Below, in pieces: positions 1 through 9,352 of a stretch of DNA of 64,000 nt. Origin of the DNA: Pinibacter soli (lineage in GTDB: Bacteria > Bacteroidota > Bacteroidia > Chitinophagales > Chitinophagaceae). The stretch covers positions 372,001 to 436,000 of the forward strand of contig NZ_JASBRG010000005.1 in assembly GCF_029961145.1 (NCBI RefSeq), written 5' to 3'. Both the position numbers and the translations under genes were made by a program. The stretch's first letter is position 1; each line of letters opens with the position of its first letter. The notes below the pieces were generated by a model. The model was not told the DNA's origin. It saw only the letters and a list, made by a program, of their open reading frames with translations, and made no database searches.

Positions 1-1520
1 ACGAAGCTATGTTCAATGCACGTCCTGATTTAGTATTGAGCGGCAGAACAGTATTCGGTCACTCTCCTGCGAAAGGTCAGCAATTGGAAGATCACTACTT
101 CGGTTCTATTCCTGAAAGAGTGTATGCATTCATGAGAGACTTTGAAACAGAATCTTATAAATTAGGTATTCCTTTAAGAACCCGTCACAACGAGGTGGCT
201 CCTGCTCAGTTTGAGTGTGCTCCTATCTTCGAAGAAGTTAGTGTAGCTGTTGACCACAACACATTGTTGATGGACATCATGGACCGCGTTGCACGTCGTC
301 ATAAATTGCGTGTTTTGCTTCACGAGAAACCATTTGCTGGTATCAACGGCAGCGGTAAACACAACAACTGGAGTATGTCAACTGATACAGGCGTTAACTT
401 GTTGGCTCCTGGTAAAACTCCAAAAACAAACTTCATGTTCCTTACTTTCTTTGTAAACACAATTAAAGCGGTTCATGATTATGCAGATATTTTAAGAGCT
501 TCTATCGCTTCTGCGGGCAATGATCACCGTCTTGGTGCAAACGAAGCGCCTCCTGCAATTATCTCTGTATTCGTTGGTGGCTATTTGAACAAAGTGTTGC
601 AAGACGTTAAAGAAAGAGTAAGCGATAAATTCGACGAGCAAGACGAAGCTATCCTGAAACTTGACCTGCACAAAAGCATTCCGGAATTGATGCTGGATAA
701 CACAGACCGTAACAGAACTTCTCCTTTTGCCTTCACCGGTAACAAATTCGAGTTCCGCGCGGTAGGTTCTACTGCAAACTGTGCCAACCCAATGACAGTG
801 CTGAACACAATTATAGCTGAAACATTGAAACAATTCAAAAAAGATGTTGATGCGTTAATTGAAAAAGGCGAGAAAAAAGAAATCGCTATCATGCACGTTA
901 TCCGCGAGTACATCGTTTCTTCTGAAAAAGTATTGTTCGAAGGTGACGGTTACAGCGAAGCATGGGCTAAAGAAGCAGAAAAACGCGGTTTACCAAATGT
1001 AAAAACAACTCCTTTGGCGTTGGATGCATTGGTTACTGAAAAAGCTAAACACCTTTTCGAAAGCAATAATGTATTAACTCACGTTGAGCTTGAGGCTCGT
1101 CACGAGATTGAAGTTGAAAAATACATTAAACGTGTACAGATTGAAGCTCGTATCATGGGCGAACTTTGTACCAGCCATATCATTCCTTCTGCTATCAAAT
1201 ATCAAAACACTTTGATCCAAAATATCAAAGGCTTGAAAGAAGTTGGTATGCCTGAGTCTTCTTACAAAAACCAAACGGTTATTCTTGAAAGATTGTCACA
1301 CTACATCAGCAAAACAAGCGAACTGGTAGTGCAAATGATCGAAGCAAGAAAGATCTGCAATGCAATGGAAGATACCCGCACGAAAGCAATCGCTTACGAA
1401 AGCCAGGTTAAAGCTCCGTTCTTCGATGCTATCCGTTACCACGTTGACAAACTGGAATTGATGGTGGATGACAAAGAATGGTTGTTACCAAAATATCGTG
1501 AGATGCTTTTCTTAAGATAA
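1..1520 (+). CDS. glnN: Glutamine synthetase type III, 3' part (5' end outside window)
   Basis: Type III glutamine synthetase makes glutamine from glutamate, ammonia and ATP in the cytoplasm and is the usual form in Bacteroidota. The frame is open from base 3, so the gene starts before the window. About 505 residues are visible, against roughly 730 for the family, so about the first third is missing. Recognisable signatures are [12 protein letters not shown] near the start and [12 protein letters not shown] about 100 residues in, which belong to the catalytic beta-barrel. The long helical C-terminal region is also typical of GSIII rather than GSI. A good intrinsic terminator follows the stop by about 37 nt, so nothing downstream is co-transcribed. 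The assignment is secure; the start cannot be seen. Confidence 0.95.
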   Translation, partial: EAMFNARPDLVLSGRTVFGHSPAKGQQLEDHYFGSIPERVYAFMRDFETESYKLGIPLRTRHNEVAPAQFECAPIFEEVSVAVDHNTLLMDIMDRVARRHKLRVLLHEKPFAGINGSGKHNNWSMSTDTGVNLLAPGKTPKTNFMFLTFFVNTIKAVHDYADILRASIASAGNDHRLGANEAPPAIISVFVGGYLNKVLQDVKERVSDKFDEQDEAILKLDLHKSIPELMLDNTDRNRTSPFAFTGNKFEFRAVGSTANCANPMTVLNTIIAETLKQFKKDVDALIEKGEKKEIAIMHVIREYIVSSEKVLFEGDGYSEAWAKEAEKRGLPNVKTTPLALDALVTEKAKHLFESNNVLTHVELEARHEIEVEKYIKRVQIEARIMGELCTSHIIPSAIKYQNTLIQNIKGLKEVGMPESSYKNQTVILERLSHYISKTSELVVQMIEARKICNAMEDTRTKAIAYESQVKAPFFDAIRYHVDKLELMVDDKEWLLPKYREMLFLR

Positions 1521-1556
1521 AATAGTTTTTCGTTTTGACATGAGAAGAAACACAAG

Positions 1557-1578
1557 GGCCCGCGATTTGCGGGTCTTT
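1557..1578 (+). terminator. Intrinsic terminator of glnN
   Basis: A 7-bp GC-rich stem (GGCCCGC / GCGGGTC) with a 5-nt loop runs directly into TTTGTT, 37 nt after the glnN stop. Confidence 0.75.
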
Positions 1579-1690
1579 GTTATGTAATATCTAAAAGAGA
1601 AAAGTCAAAAGTAAGAATCCCGGCCGTCCTCGGCTTAATCCTTCGCACAGCCTTCAATCTAAGACCCGCTATTAATTCTCGCTTCTCGAT

Positions 1691-1881
1691 GTTTAACATG
1701 TCGCCCCCTACGGGGCTCGCATTTGATTCGACGTTGCTCAATGTTTGCTACGAACGTGTCGCCCGCCGGGGCTAGTCAATACATCCAGCAAGTTGCAAAC
1801 AGTCCCAGCGGGGACACATTCGTAGCAAAAAGAAAAATTTAAAAAATCCAGAGCCGGCCCCGTAGGGGCGACATGTTAAAC
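1691..1881. repeat. Nested GC-rich inverted repeat in a 500-bp gene-free region
   Basis: The outer arms at 1691-1716 and 1857-1881 are reverse complements over about 25 nt, with one extra C on the left. They share TTTAACATGTCGCCCC and an inner CTACGGGGC. Inside them lies a second facing pair, TTTGCTACGAACGTGTC at 1744-1760 and its near complement at about 1811-1828. Both pairs carry a GCCCC/GGGGC-type core. No open frame or start signal was seen between glnN and 2024. This looks like a REP or MITE-type intergenic element, with one copy set within another. Confidence 0.7.
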
Positions 1882-2023
1882 GTTGACTGCCAGAGTGCCT
1901 TTGCAAACCGTAGCACTGACTCCATAGTCACGAAATTGCCTTTGTTTTGTTGGATAAATGGCATAAAAAACATCTCCTTTTGGAAGACATCTTTTTGTAA
2001 CCAATAAATAAAAGAATGAAAAT

Positions 2024-2398
2024 CTAGTGAATTTTAACTTTCAAATTCAGCATTTGTAAATTTGAATTTGTGGCGGGAGTAAGAGATATAGAGCTCTTAT
2101 AAGGCATAATGTAGGTAGTATTGCCTTGTTGATAAGTAACGATCGAGTTAAAAGTGATAACATTAGGAGCGATTCTTTCTTCGCTCATAATTTTTCCACC
2201 CCTGTAGCTGAAATTACCTTTAAGAGTGAATGAGTTTGCAACACTGATCGGAGTAAAATCGATCCCGATCGAATTTTGCTTGGTTTTTCCCCCGCCGCCA
2301 ATACCAATTGCAGCAAACGCATGTATGCCGCAAATAGCCAATGCAGTTATCATAACTGATTGTTTTTTATAGCTTTTTATGAAGGAAAATAATTTCAT
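2024..2398 (-). CDS. Small secreted hypothetical protein
   Basis: This 124-residue protein is not recognised. It begins with a basic stretch (KSYKK) followed by a hydrophobic segment ending in HAFA near residue 29, which fits a Sec signal peptide. Next comes a glycine-rich patch (IGIGGGGK) and a beta-rich remainder with alternating polar and hydrophobic residues, so an exported envelope protein is likely. It is transcribed alone, away from the TPR gene on the other strand. The promoter -7 element lies only about 5 nt before the ATG, so the mRNA would be nearly leaderless. Confidence 0.6.
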   Translation of the reverse strand: MKLFSFIKSYKKQSVMITALAICGIHAFAAIGIGGGGKTKQNSIGIDFTPISVANSFTLKGNFSYRGGKIMSEERIAPNVITFNSIVTYQQGNTTYIMPYKSSISLTPATNSNLQMLNLKVKIH

Positions 2399-2403
2399 TA
2401 AGG

Positions 2404-2411
2404 CAAAAGTA
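2404..2411 (-). promoter_or_regulatory. -7 element TACTTTTG for the 2024-2398 gene
   Basis: On the minus strand this is an exact match to the Bacteroidota -7 consensus TAnnTTTG. The start codon follows after only 5 nt, so transcription would begin at or next to the ATG. Confidence 0.5.
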
Positions 2412-2497
2412 TAGATTATTTTCTTATTTTTTTAACCTTTCATCAAGAATTTTAATACCTATTTAACGAATCAATCAAAAAATTGTTACAGAAAATT

Positions 2498-2518
2498 GGG
2501 AAATACTTTGGTATTCCC
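2498..2518. promoter_or_regulatory. Small palindrome upstream of the TPR gene
   Basis: GGGAAATAC-TTTG-GTATTCCC forms an 8-bp inverted repeat with one bulged A, 25 nt before the ATG at 2543. The included TACTTTG resembles a -7 element with one base missing. It could be an operator or a 5'-UTR hairpin. Confidence 0.25.
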
Positions 2519-2542
2519 TAACTTACAGTAACCATCCATTAC

Positions 2543-3964
2543 ATGAAAGAAAATCCTTACCGCCAAGATAGTGAAGAGCTTCAGGAACTTTTAAAACAGT
2601 TCGAGAATCTGAAAAAAGGTAGAAATCACTCTTTTATCAGTGAGGAATCTTTTGAGAAGATCATCGACTATTACGACGACGCCGATAACATCACTGAGGC
2701 CATGGAAGCTGCGGAAATTGCGGTCGAACATTTTCCCTTTTCATCGGAATTGCTGGTCAAAAAAGCTGACCTGCTCATTGGTGCCAGAAAATATACCGAA
2801 GCATTAGATATTCTTGAGCGTGCTGAACTTTTCGACAGCCGCGACATCAATCTTTATATTTTACGGACGGAGGTTTACCTGGCACTTGATAAACAGGAAA
2901 AAGCTGTGGAGCTTCTGGAAAGCGCATTGGATCTTTTCGATGGCGAAGAAAGGATCGAACTACTGTTTGAACTTGCTGATGTATATGACGATTATGAGGA
3001 ATTTGATAAAATCTTCGATTGCCTGAAATTGATTCTTGAGCAGGAGCCGACAAATGAAGAGGCTCTATACAAGATATGTTTCTGGACCGATTTTACCGGC
3101 CGTAACGAAGAGAGTATTCGCCTTCACAATAAAATCATTGAAGACTATCCTTACAACGAGCTGGCCTGGTTCAATCTCGCCGCTTCTTACCAGGGACTGA
3201 AACTCTACGAAAAAGCCATTGACGCTTATAAATATGCGGTAACCATCGATGAAAAGTTTGACTATGCATATCGCAATATGGGAGATGCGTATATAAGGCT
3301 CCGCAAGTTCAAAGACGCGATCGAGGTACTGGAGAAAGTGCTGGAGCTGTCGAGACCCGAAGATGTAATTTTCGAGGCTTTGGGACATTGCTACGACAGG
3401 CTGAATAACTACGCACAGGCCCGCTTCTATTACAGGAAAGCATCCCATCTTAATAATGATGACAGCAAGTTATTTTACAAGATTGCCTGTACTTACATCA
3501 ACGAAAGCCAATGGACGCAAGCTATCAAGCAACTGGATGCAGCTTTGCAAATTCACCGTAACCAACCGGAGTATAATCTGGCAATGGGTGAATGTAAATT
3601 GCAGCTGGGCGAAGTCAAGGACGCGATCATTTATTTCTCAAATGTAGTTAGATCACGACCAAGAAATGTTGCCGGCTGGGAAGCGCTTATTCGTTGTCTC
3701 TATTCCGTAAAGTACTACGAAGAGGCATTGGAGCAAGTATTGGCGGCCATCAAGCATACAGAAGGAAAATCTATCTTCATATACTACTTAAGTGCTATTT
3801 ATTTTGCCATGGGCAAATCACGTGAAGGTTTGCTTCAACTTGAAAAGGCAATCCACGTTTCTCCTAAAAAAATAAAACTGTTTGTTGAACTGAATCCTGC
3901 CATTCTTCAAAATCAGCAAGTGGTAGATGTTATCGCGAGGTACAAACGCAATAAGAACTTTTAG
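2543..3964 (+). CDS. Tetratricopeptide repeat protein
   Basis: This 473-residue protein consists almost wholly of tandem 34-residue helical hairpins. Examples are ELAWFNLAASYQGLKLYEKA, then DYAYRNMGDAYIRLRKFKDA and RPRNVAGWEALIRCLYSVKY. There is no signal peptide, so it is probably a cytoplasmic protein-protein scaffold. The first 40 residues are charged and lack repeats. Long TPR proteins of this make-up are widespread in Bacteroidota, but their partners are unknown. It stands alone: the next gene, comA, starts 210 bp later behind its own promoter. TPR identity is certain; the role is not. Confidence 0.85.
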   Translation: MKENPYRQDSEELQELLKQFENLKKGRNHSFISEESFEKIIDYYDDADNITEAMEAAEIAVEHFPFSSELLVKKADLLIGARKYTEALDILERAELFDSRDINLYILRTEVYLALDKQEKAVELLESALDLFDGEERIELLFELADVYDDYEEFDKIFDCLKLILEQEPTNEEALYKICFWTDFTGRNEESIRLHNKIIEDYPYNELAWFNLAASYQGLKLYEKAIDAYKYAVTIDEKFDYAYRNMGDAYIRLRKFKDAIEVLEKVLELSRPEDVIFEALGHCYDRLNNYAQARFYYRKASHLNNDDSKLFYKIACTYINESQWTQAIKQLDAALQIHRNQPEYNLAMGECKLQLGEVKDAIIYFSNVVRSRPRNVAGWEALIRCLYSVKYYEEALEQVLAAIKHTEGKSIFIYYLSAIYFAMGKSREGLLQLEKAIHVSPKKIKLFVELNPAILQNQQVVDVIARYKRNKNF

Positions 3965-3999
3965 CCAATTGAAAATGGAGAGTTGAAAATTGAAAATGA

Positions 4000-4019
4000 A
4001 GTATGACCGCGGTCATACT
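4000..4019. repeat. Perfect 20-bp palindrome next to a TTGAAAATTGAAAA tract
   Basis: AGTATGACCGCGGTCATACT is perfectly self-complementary. It follows directly after a TTGAAAATTG-type repeat arm (3966-3998) that begins at the TPR stop codon. With no following T-run it is not a standard terminator; it may be a REP-like element or a protein-binding site. Confidence 0.6.
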
Positions 4020-4129
4020 AAAGAATATTTGCGGCCAAAAAACCTAAATTCTTAATTTCTAGTGCATAATTCTCTCAAAATCTACCTTAAGTATTAACAA
4101 TTTGGAATTTTTCATTCGCCATTGTTTCC

Positions 4130-4137
4130 TATTTTTG
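4130..4137 (+). promoter_or_regulatory. -7 element TATTTTTG for comA-aroE
   Basis: Exact TAnnTTTG match 37 nt before the comA ATG. No convincing -33 TTTG was found at normal spacing. Confidence 0.5.
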
Positions 4138-4174
4138 CGCTCGTTTGTATTTAATACACAGTCAAAAGCAGTAA

Positions 4175-4948
4175 ATGAATTTCAATTTATCGCAGATTCC
4201 TGAAAGAATTCAACAGCCCAGGCAGAATGGTTTAACGATGGTGATGGACAAGGGGCTTAGTATAGAAGAAACCCGCAACTTTTTGAGCATAGCGAAACCA
4301 CACGTGGACATCGTAAAACTCGGTTTCGGAACTTCGTTTGTTACGCCTAACCTTAAAGAGAAACTGGAAGTTTACCGGGCTGCCGGAATGCCAGTTTATT
4401 TTGGAGGTACACTGTTCGAGGCATTCTTAGTAAGAAACCAGTTCCAAGACTATATTGATGTGTGCAAAGAATATGGTGTTGCATTTATGGAGGTGAGCGA
4501 TGGTTCTATCACCATTCCTCATGCTGAAAAATGCGGGTATATTGAAAAATTAACCAAACACGGTACGGTGTTAAGTGAAGTTGGTAGTAAAGATGCCGCT
4601 CACATTATCCCTCCTTATAAATGGATCGAATTGATGCGCTCCGAGCTTGATGCTGGTGCTACATACGTAATCGCAGAAGCACGTGAGGCTGGTAACGTAG
4701 GTATCTACAGAGGTTCTGGTGAGGTGCGTGAAGGTCTTGTTCAGGAAATCCTTACACAGATACCTGAAGAAAAAATCCTTTGGGAAGCTCCGCAAAAAGC
4801 ACAACAGTTGTACTTTATTGAATTGATCGGTTGCAATGTAAACCTTGGTAACATCGCTCCTTCTGAAGTTATTTCACTGGAAGCAATGCGTATTGGTTTG
4901 CGTGGCGATACTTTCCACCTATTCTTAAATAAAGAAACCGTTCAATAA
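4175..4948 (+). CDS. comA: Phosphosulfolactate synthase family protein (ComA-like)
   Basis: ComA adds sulfite to phosphoenolpyruvate to give phosphosulfolactate, first known from coenzyme M synthesis. At 257 residues the length suits the family, a (beta/alpha)8 barrel. Recognisable pieces are TMVMDKGLS, DIVKLGFGTSFV, FMEVSDGSI, VLSEVGSKD, YVIAEAREAGNVGIYR and the C-terminal NIAPSEVISLEAMRIGLRGD. No other coenzyme M genes are present and Bacteroidota do not make methane. A role in supplying sulfonated precursors, for example for the sulfonolipids of this group, is a reasonable inference. Its TAA stop overlaps the aroE ATG by one base, so the two genes are translationally coupled. Confidence 0.85.
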   Translation: MNFNLSQIPERIQQPRQNGLTMVMDKGLSIEETRNFLSIAKPHVDIVKLGFGTSFVTPNLKEKLEVYRAAGMPVYFGGTLFEAFLVRNQFQDYIDVCKEYGVAFMEVSDGSITIPHAEKCGYIEKLTKHGTVLSEVGSKDAAHIIPPYKWIELMRSELDAGATYVIAEAREAGNVGIYRGSGEVREGLVQEILTQIPEEKILWEAPQKAQQLYFIELIGCNVNLGNIAPSEVISLEAMRIGLRGDTFHLFLNKETVQ

Positions 4949-5694
4949 TGAGGCTTTTTGGTTTGATCGGTTTTCCTTTGGGCCATTCTTTTTCTCAAAA
5001 ATTTTTCACAGAAAAATTTGAAAGAGAAGGCATAAAGAACTGCTCTTACCAAAACTTTCCTCTTAGTTCCATAGATCAGTTAAAAGACCTGCTGGCAACG
5101 CATTCCAATCTGGAAGGTTTTAATATTACTATCCCTTACAAAGAGCAGGTATTGCCATTTATTGATCAGCAAACCGACGCTGTTCAAAAGATAGGCGCCT
5201 GCAATTGCGTAAAAATTGTGGATGGTAAATTGATCGGCTACAACACAGATGTAAAAGGTTTTGAAGTATCACTGAAAAAAAAGCTGAGGCCAGAACACAA
5301 CACTGCTTTAGTATTGGGAACCGGCGGTGCCGCAAAGGCTGTTGTCTATGCATTGCAACAGCTTAATATTTCTTATAAAATTGTAAGCAGAAAAGCAAAC
5401 CCTGAAGCTAACATTATCAGCTATGCGCAATTAACCAATGGTGTTATCGCTGCTCACAAATTAATTGTAAATACGACTCCTCTCGGAACATACCCCAACG
5501 TGAATGAATGTGCGGATATTCCTTACGGAGCACTTACTCCTGATCATTACTTGTTTGACTTAGTGTACAATCCTTCCAAAACATTGTTCCTGCAAAAAGG
5601 CGAAGCCCAAGGCGCTACGATTGAGAATGGACATGAGATGTTGGAGATACAGGCCGAAGAAGGATGGAAGATTTGGAACGGCAATTCAATTTGA
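4948..5694 (+). CDS. aroE: Shikimate dehydrogenase (NADP+)
   Basis: AroE reduces 3-dehydroshikimate to shikimate in aromatic amino-acid synthesis. The 248-residue protein has the shikimate-binding GHSFSQ motif (about residues 12-17), the catalytic lysine in NITIPYKEQ (about 60-68), GACNCVK, and NTDVKGF. The Rossmann nucleotide loop is VLGTGGAAKAV (near 125). It is slightly short for the family, as usual in Bacteroidota. The start codon lies in the ATGA/TAATG overlap with comA. The TGA stop sits at the first bases of an inverted-repeat element that fills the following gap. Confidence 0.93.
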   Translation: MRLFGLIGFPLGHSFSQKFFTEKFEREGIKNCSYQNFPLSSIDQLKDLLATHSNLEGFNITIPYKEQVLPFIDQQTDAVQKIGACNCVKIVDGKLIGYNTDVKGFEVSLKKKLRPEHNTALVLGTGGAAKAVVYALQQLNISYKIVSRKANPEANIISYAQLTNGVIAAHKLIVNTTPLGTYPNVNECADIPYGALTPDHYLFDLVYNPSKTLFLQKGEAQGATIENGHEMLEIQAEEGWKIWNGNSI

Positions 5695-5822
5695 TGATTT
5701 GAAAATTTGGAAATGCCTTTAGATGCAGTTTTCATTGCAAAACATTAACTCTCTGACTTTTTAAGAGTTAATTAATAACTCCGTATGCTAAAAACAATGC
5801 ATTTTCAAATTTTCAAATCATC
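5693..5822. repeat. 130-bp MITE-like element with 24-bp inverted ends
   Basis: The ends at 5693-5716 and 5799-5822 are reverse complements with one mismatch; the left end starts GATGATTTGAAAATTTG. Inside is a second hairpin, TTAACTCT (5745-5752) and AGAGTTAA (5764-5771). The left end overlaps the aroE stop codon. The element fills most of the gap between aroE and the convergent cytochrome gene and may also end transcription. Confidence 0.7.
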
Positions 5823-5839
5823 AAATTTTCAAATTGGCT

Positions 5840-6235
5840 CTATTTGTTTCTCAACGATAATACATACTTCACCATTTCTTTTGCATCAGCTTCAGAAAGG
5901 TTTGGATGCGGAGTCATTGGAATTTCGCCCCAATTTCCTTTACCTCCAGCAATAACTTTTTTGGCTAGCAATTCAACTGTGGCATCGTTGTTCTCGTATT
6001 TGTTGGCAACGTCTCTGTAAGCAGGCCCTGTAGTCTTTTCGTCTACTTTGTGGCAGGTAAGGCAATCAGATTGCGCGATCAGATTAATAGCCTTTTCATT
6101 TTCTGCAGAAGGTGCTGTGTTCGTTGTAGCTGCAGCCGGATCAGTGGATTTAGCATCCGAAGCTTTAGTTTCCGTACTGTTGTTACAACTGTAAATAGCT
6201 GCAAGGGCTAAAATTCCCACAAAAAGTTTTTTCAT
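5840..6235 (-). CDS. Class I c-type cytochrome, lipoprotein
   Basis: A monohaem cytochrome c of 131 residues. The N-terminus (MKKLFVGILALAAIYSC) is a lipoprotein signal with the lipidated cysteine at residue 17. A low-complexity Ala/Thr linker follows, then the haem motif CLTCH (about 59-63). GEIPMTPHP near 106-114 supplies the likely methionine ligand, as in cytochrome c551/c552. It is expected to face the periplasm and carry electrons. It is the first gene of a minus-strand pair with no clear operon partner. Assembly could depend on the ccm genes at 51.9-53.6 kb. Confidence 0.88.
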   Translation of the reverse strand: MKKLFVGILALAAIYSCNNSTETKASDAKSTDPAAATTNTAPSAENEKAINLIAQSDCLTCHKVDEKTTGPAYRDVANKYENNDATVELLAKKVIAGGKGNWGEIPMTPHPNLSEADAKEMVKYVLSLRNK

Positions 6236-6302
6236 CAGTGTGTTTTGTTTTTAAGTTGAATGGGTTTTGTAAATATATAGCAATTTCTAAATGAAAGGGT
6301 GA

Positions 6303-6325
6303 GGGCGAATTCAATTTGCCCCTAC
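6303..6325. repeat. GGGCGAAT..GCCCCTAC palindromic repeat, copy 1
   Basis: GGGCGAAT, then TCAA, then TTTGCCCCTAC. The same element recurs at 28744 and 56764 in the same orientation. Here its last bases (CTA on the plus strand, TAG on the minus) form the stop codon of the neighbouring minus-strand gene. Confidence 0.7.
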
Positions 6326-7161
6326 TTAATTCTTTCTTTAAAAAAACTGATCATTTTTTTGTGCGCATCTTCTGTCGCTTCTTTATTAAAATCAGGATTG
6401 CTTGGGTTTGCAAAACCATGCGTCGCATCATATCTGTTTACTATTAATTTCTTGTTTGCCTTCTTCATATTCTCCACAAATTCATCCACCATTGCAGGGC
6501 TCGGCCATTTGTCTTTATTACCGAAGAACCCGATTACATCTGCGTTCAACGTTTTTAATTTCTCAACATCTTTTTCCGGTGCACCGTAATACATAGCGCA
6601 TCCACGTAGCTGAGTGCCAGCCATCAAAGCGGCCTGCAAGCTCCAGCCGCCGCCGAAGCACCAGCCAACGGTAAATATTTTTGCACCTGTTCCTACGTAA
6701 GAATAAACGCCCTTAATAATTGCCGTCGCTCTTTCTGTGGTTACTGTTTGCATTATTTTGGAAGCGTCTTCACGAGTTGTAGCCACTTGTTTATCGTAGA
6801 GGTCTATGGCAATGGCATTCGCGCCAAGTTCATTTGCCAGTTTTTCTGTTTCCTGTTTTATATAATCATTTAGTCCCCACCATTCATGCACTACTATCAG
6901 ATAGTAAGGAGTCTTTTTTGCTGCTGCCACTTCCCATGCATGCGCTTCTTTTCCATCACTTGTTTTGTAATAGATATCCTTCCCTGTGGCAGTTTTGTAA
7001 ACGAAAGGCAGAGGCTCCGGATGCGAAGCAACAAAAGCCTTATCGTTGCCATTTTGAGCATACGCTTCGGTAGCAGAAGCAGTGCAGCAATTCGTTGCAG
7101 TTTGGGACATGCCCAATGCAGGCATTAAGATTACCAGCAATGTGAATATTTTTCTTTTCAT
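6322..7161 (-). CDS. Dienelactone hydrolase family protein, secreted
   Basis: An alpha/beta hydrolase of 279 residues. The start at 7161 is chosen because MKRKIFTLLVILMPALGMSQ is a clean signal peptide; an upstream TTG-initiated extension of 27 codons has no such features. The nucleophile motif is TVGWCFGGGW, with the Cys typical of dienelactone hydrolases instead of Ser. GFFGNKDKWPSP supplies the acid and YDATHGFANP the histidine. Family members hydrolyse lactones or esters, but the substrate is unknown. The stop codon lies within a GGGCGAAT repeat element. Confidence 0.85.
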   Translation of the reverse strand: MKRKIFTLLVILMPALGMSQTATNCCTASATEAYAQNGNDKAFVASHPEPLPFVYKTATGKDIYYKTSDGKEAHAWEVAAAKKTPYYLIVVHEWWGLNDYIKQETEKLANELGANAIAIDLYDKQVATTREDASKIMQTVTTERATAIIKGVYSYVGTGAKIFTVGWCFGGGWSLQAALMAGTQLRGCAMYYGAPEKDVEKLKTLNADVIGFFGNKDKWPSPAMVDEFVENMKKANKKLIVNRYDATHGFANPSNPDFNKEATEDAHKKMISFFKERIK

Positions 7162-7260
7162 AAAACTTAACAATGTGTTGTGGAGACTGAGTTTCAGACA
7201 AATATTAAACGTTTTGGACAGACTTGCAAGCAAATTTTCCACACAAAAAAACTATACCAA

Positions 7261-9122
<1,862 letters not shown>

Positions 9123-9125
9123 GTT

Positions 9126-9190
9126 GTGAGTTTTGAGTGATGAGTTTTGAGTTGTCGCCACAAGGCGTTAGGCATTGGGCATTAGGCTTT
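9126..9190. repeat. TTTTGAGT and TTAGGCATTGGGCATTAGGC repeat tracts
   Basis: Directly after the pyrG stop are two GAGTTTTGAG units (about 9128-9151) and a GCGTTAGGCATTGGGCATTAGGC tract (9165-9187). Related tracts occur at 14661-14677, 34427-34494 and 37591-37642. Confidence 0.5.
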
Positions 9191-9232
9191 GGGCAATTCA
9201 TCTCCATCAATACTCACAATCAGCTGTTTTAC

Positions 9233-9290
9233 AAGCCATTAAGCAAAACGATTCAAGTTGTTAAGAATTGTTTACTTAATGGCTTTTGTT
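9233..9290 (+). terminator. Probable pyrG terminator hairpin
   Basis: AAGCCATTAAG (9233-9243) and CTTAATGGCTT (9275-9285) are exact reverse complements, with a 31-nt loop, followed by TTGTTT. The loop is long, so efficiency is uncertain. Confidence 0.5.
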
Positions 9291-9324
9291 TATCATATTA
9301 TCGGGTTACTCTACAGCAATCCCC

Positions 9325-9332
9325 TATCTTTG
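9325..9332 (+). promoter_or_regulatory. -7 element TATCTTTG for yidC
   Basis: Exact TAnnTTTG match 20 nt before the yidC ATG; the leader would be about 15 nt. Confidence 0.55.
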
Positions 9333-9352
9333 CACCTCAATTTTTCTAAAAA

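Noticed and set aside
7203-7214. Partial match to the LacI operator (TTAAACGTTTTG) upstream of the dienelactone hydrolase gene.
   Set aside because: Only the central AAACGTTT is palindromic, flanks do not match, and no good -7 element lies in the right place.
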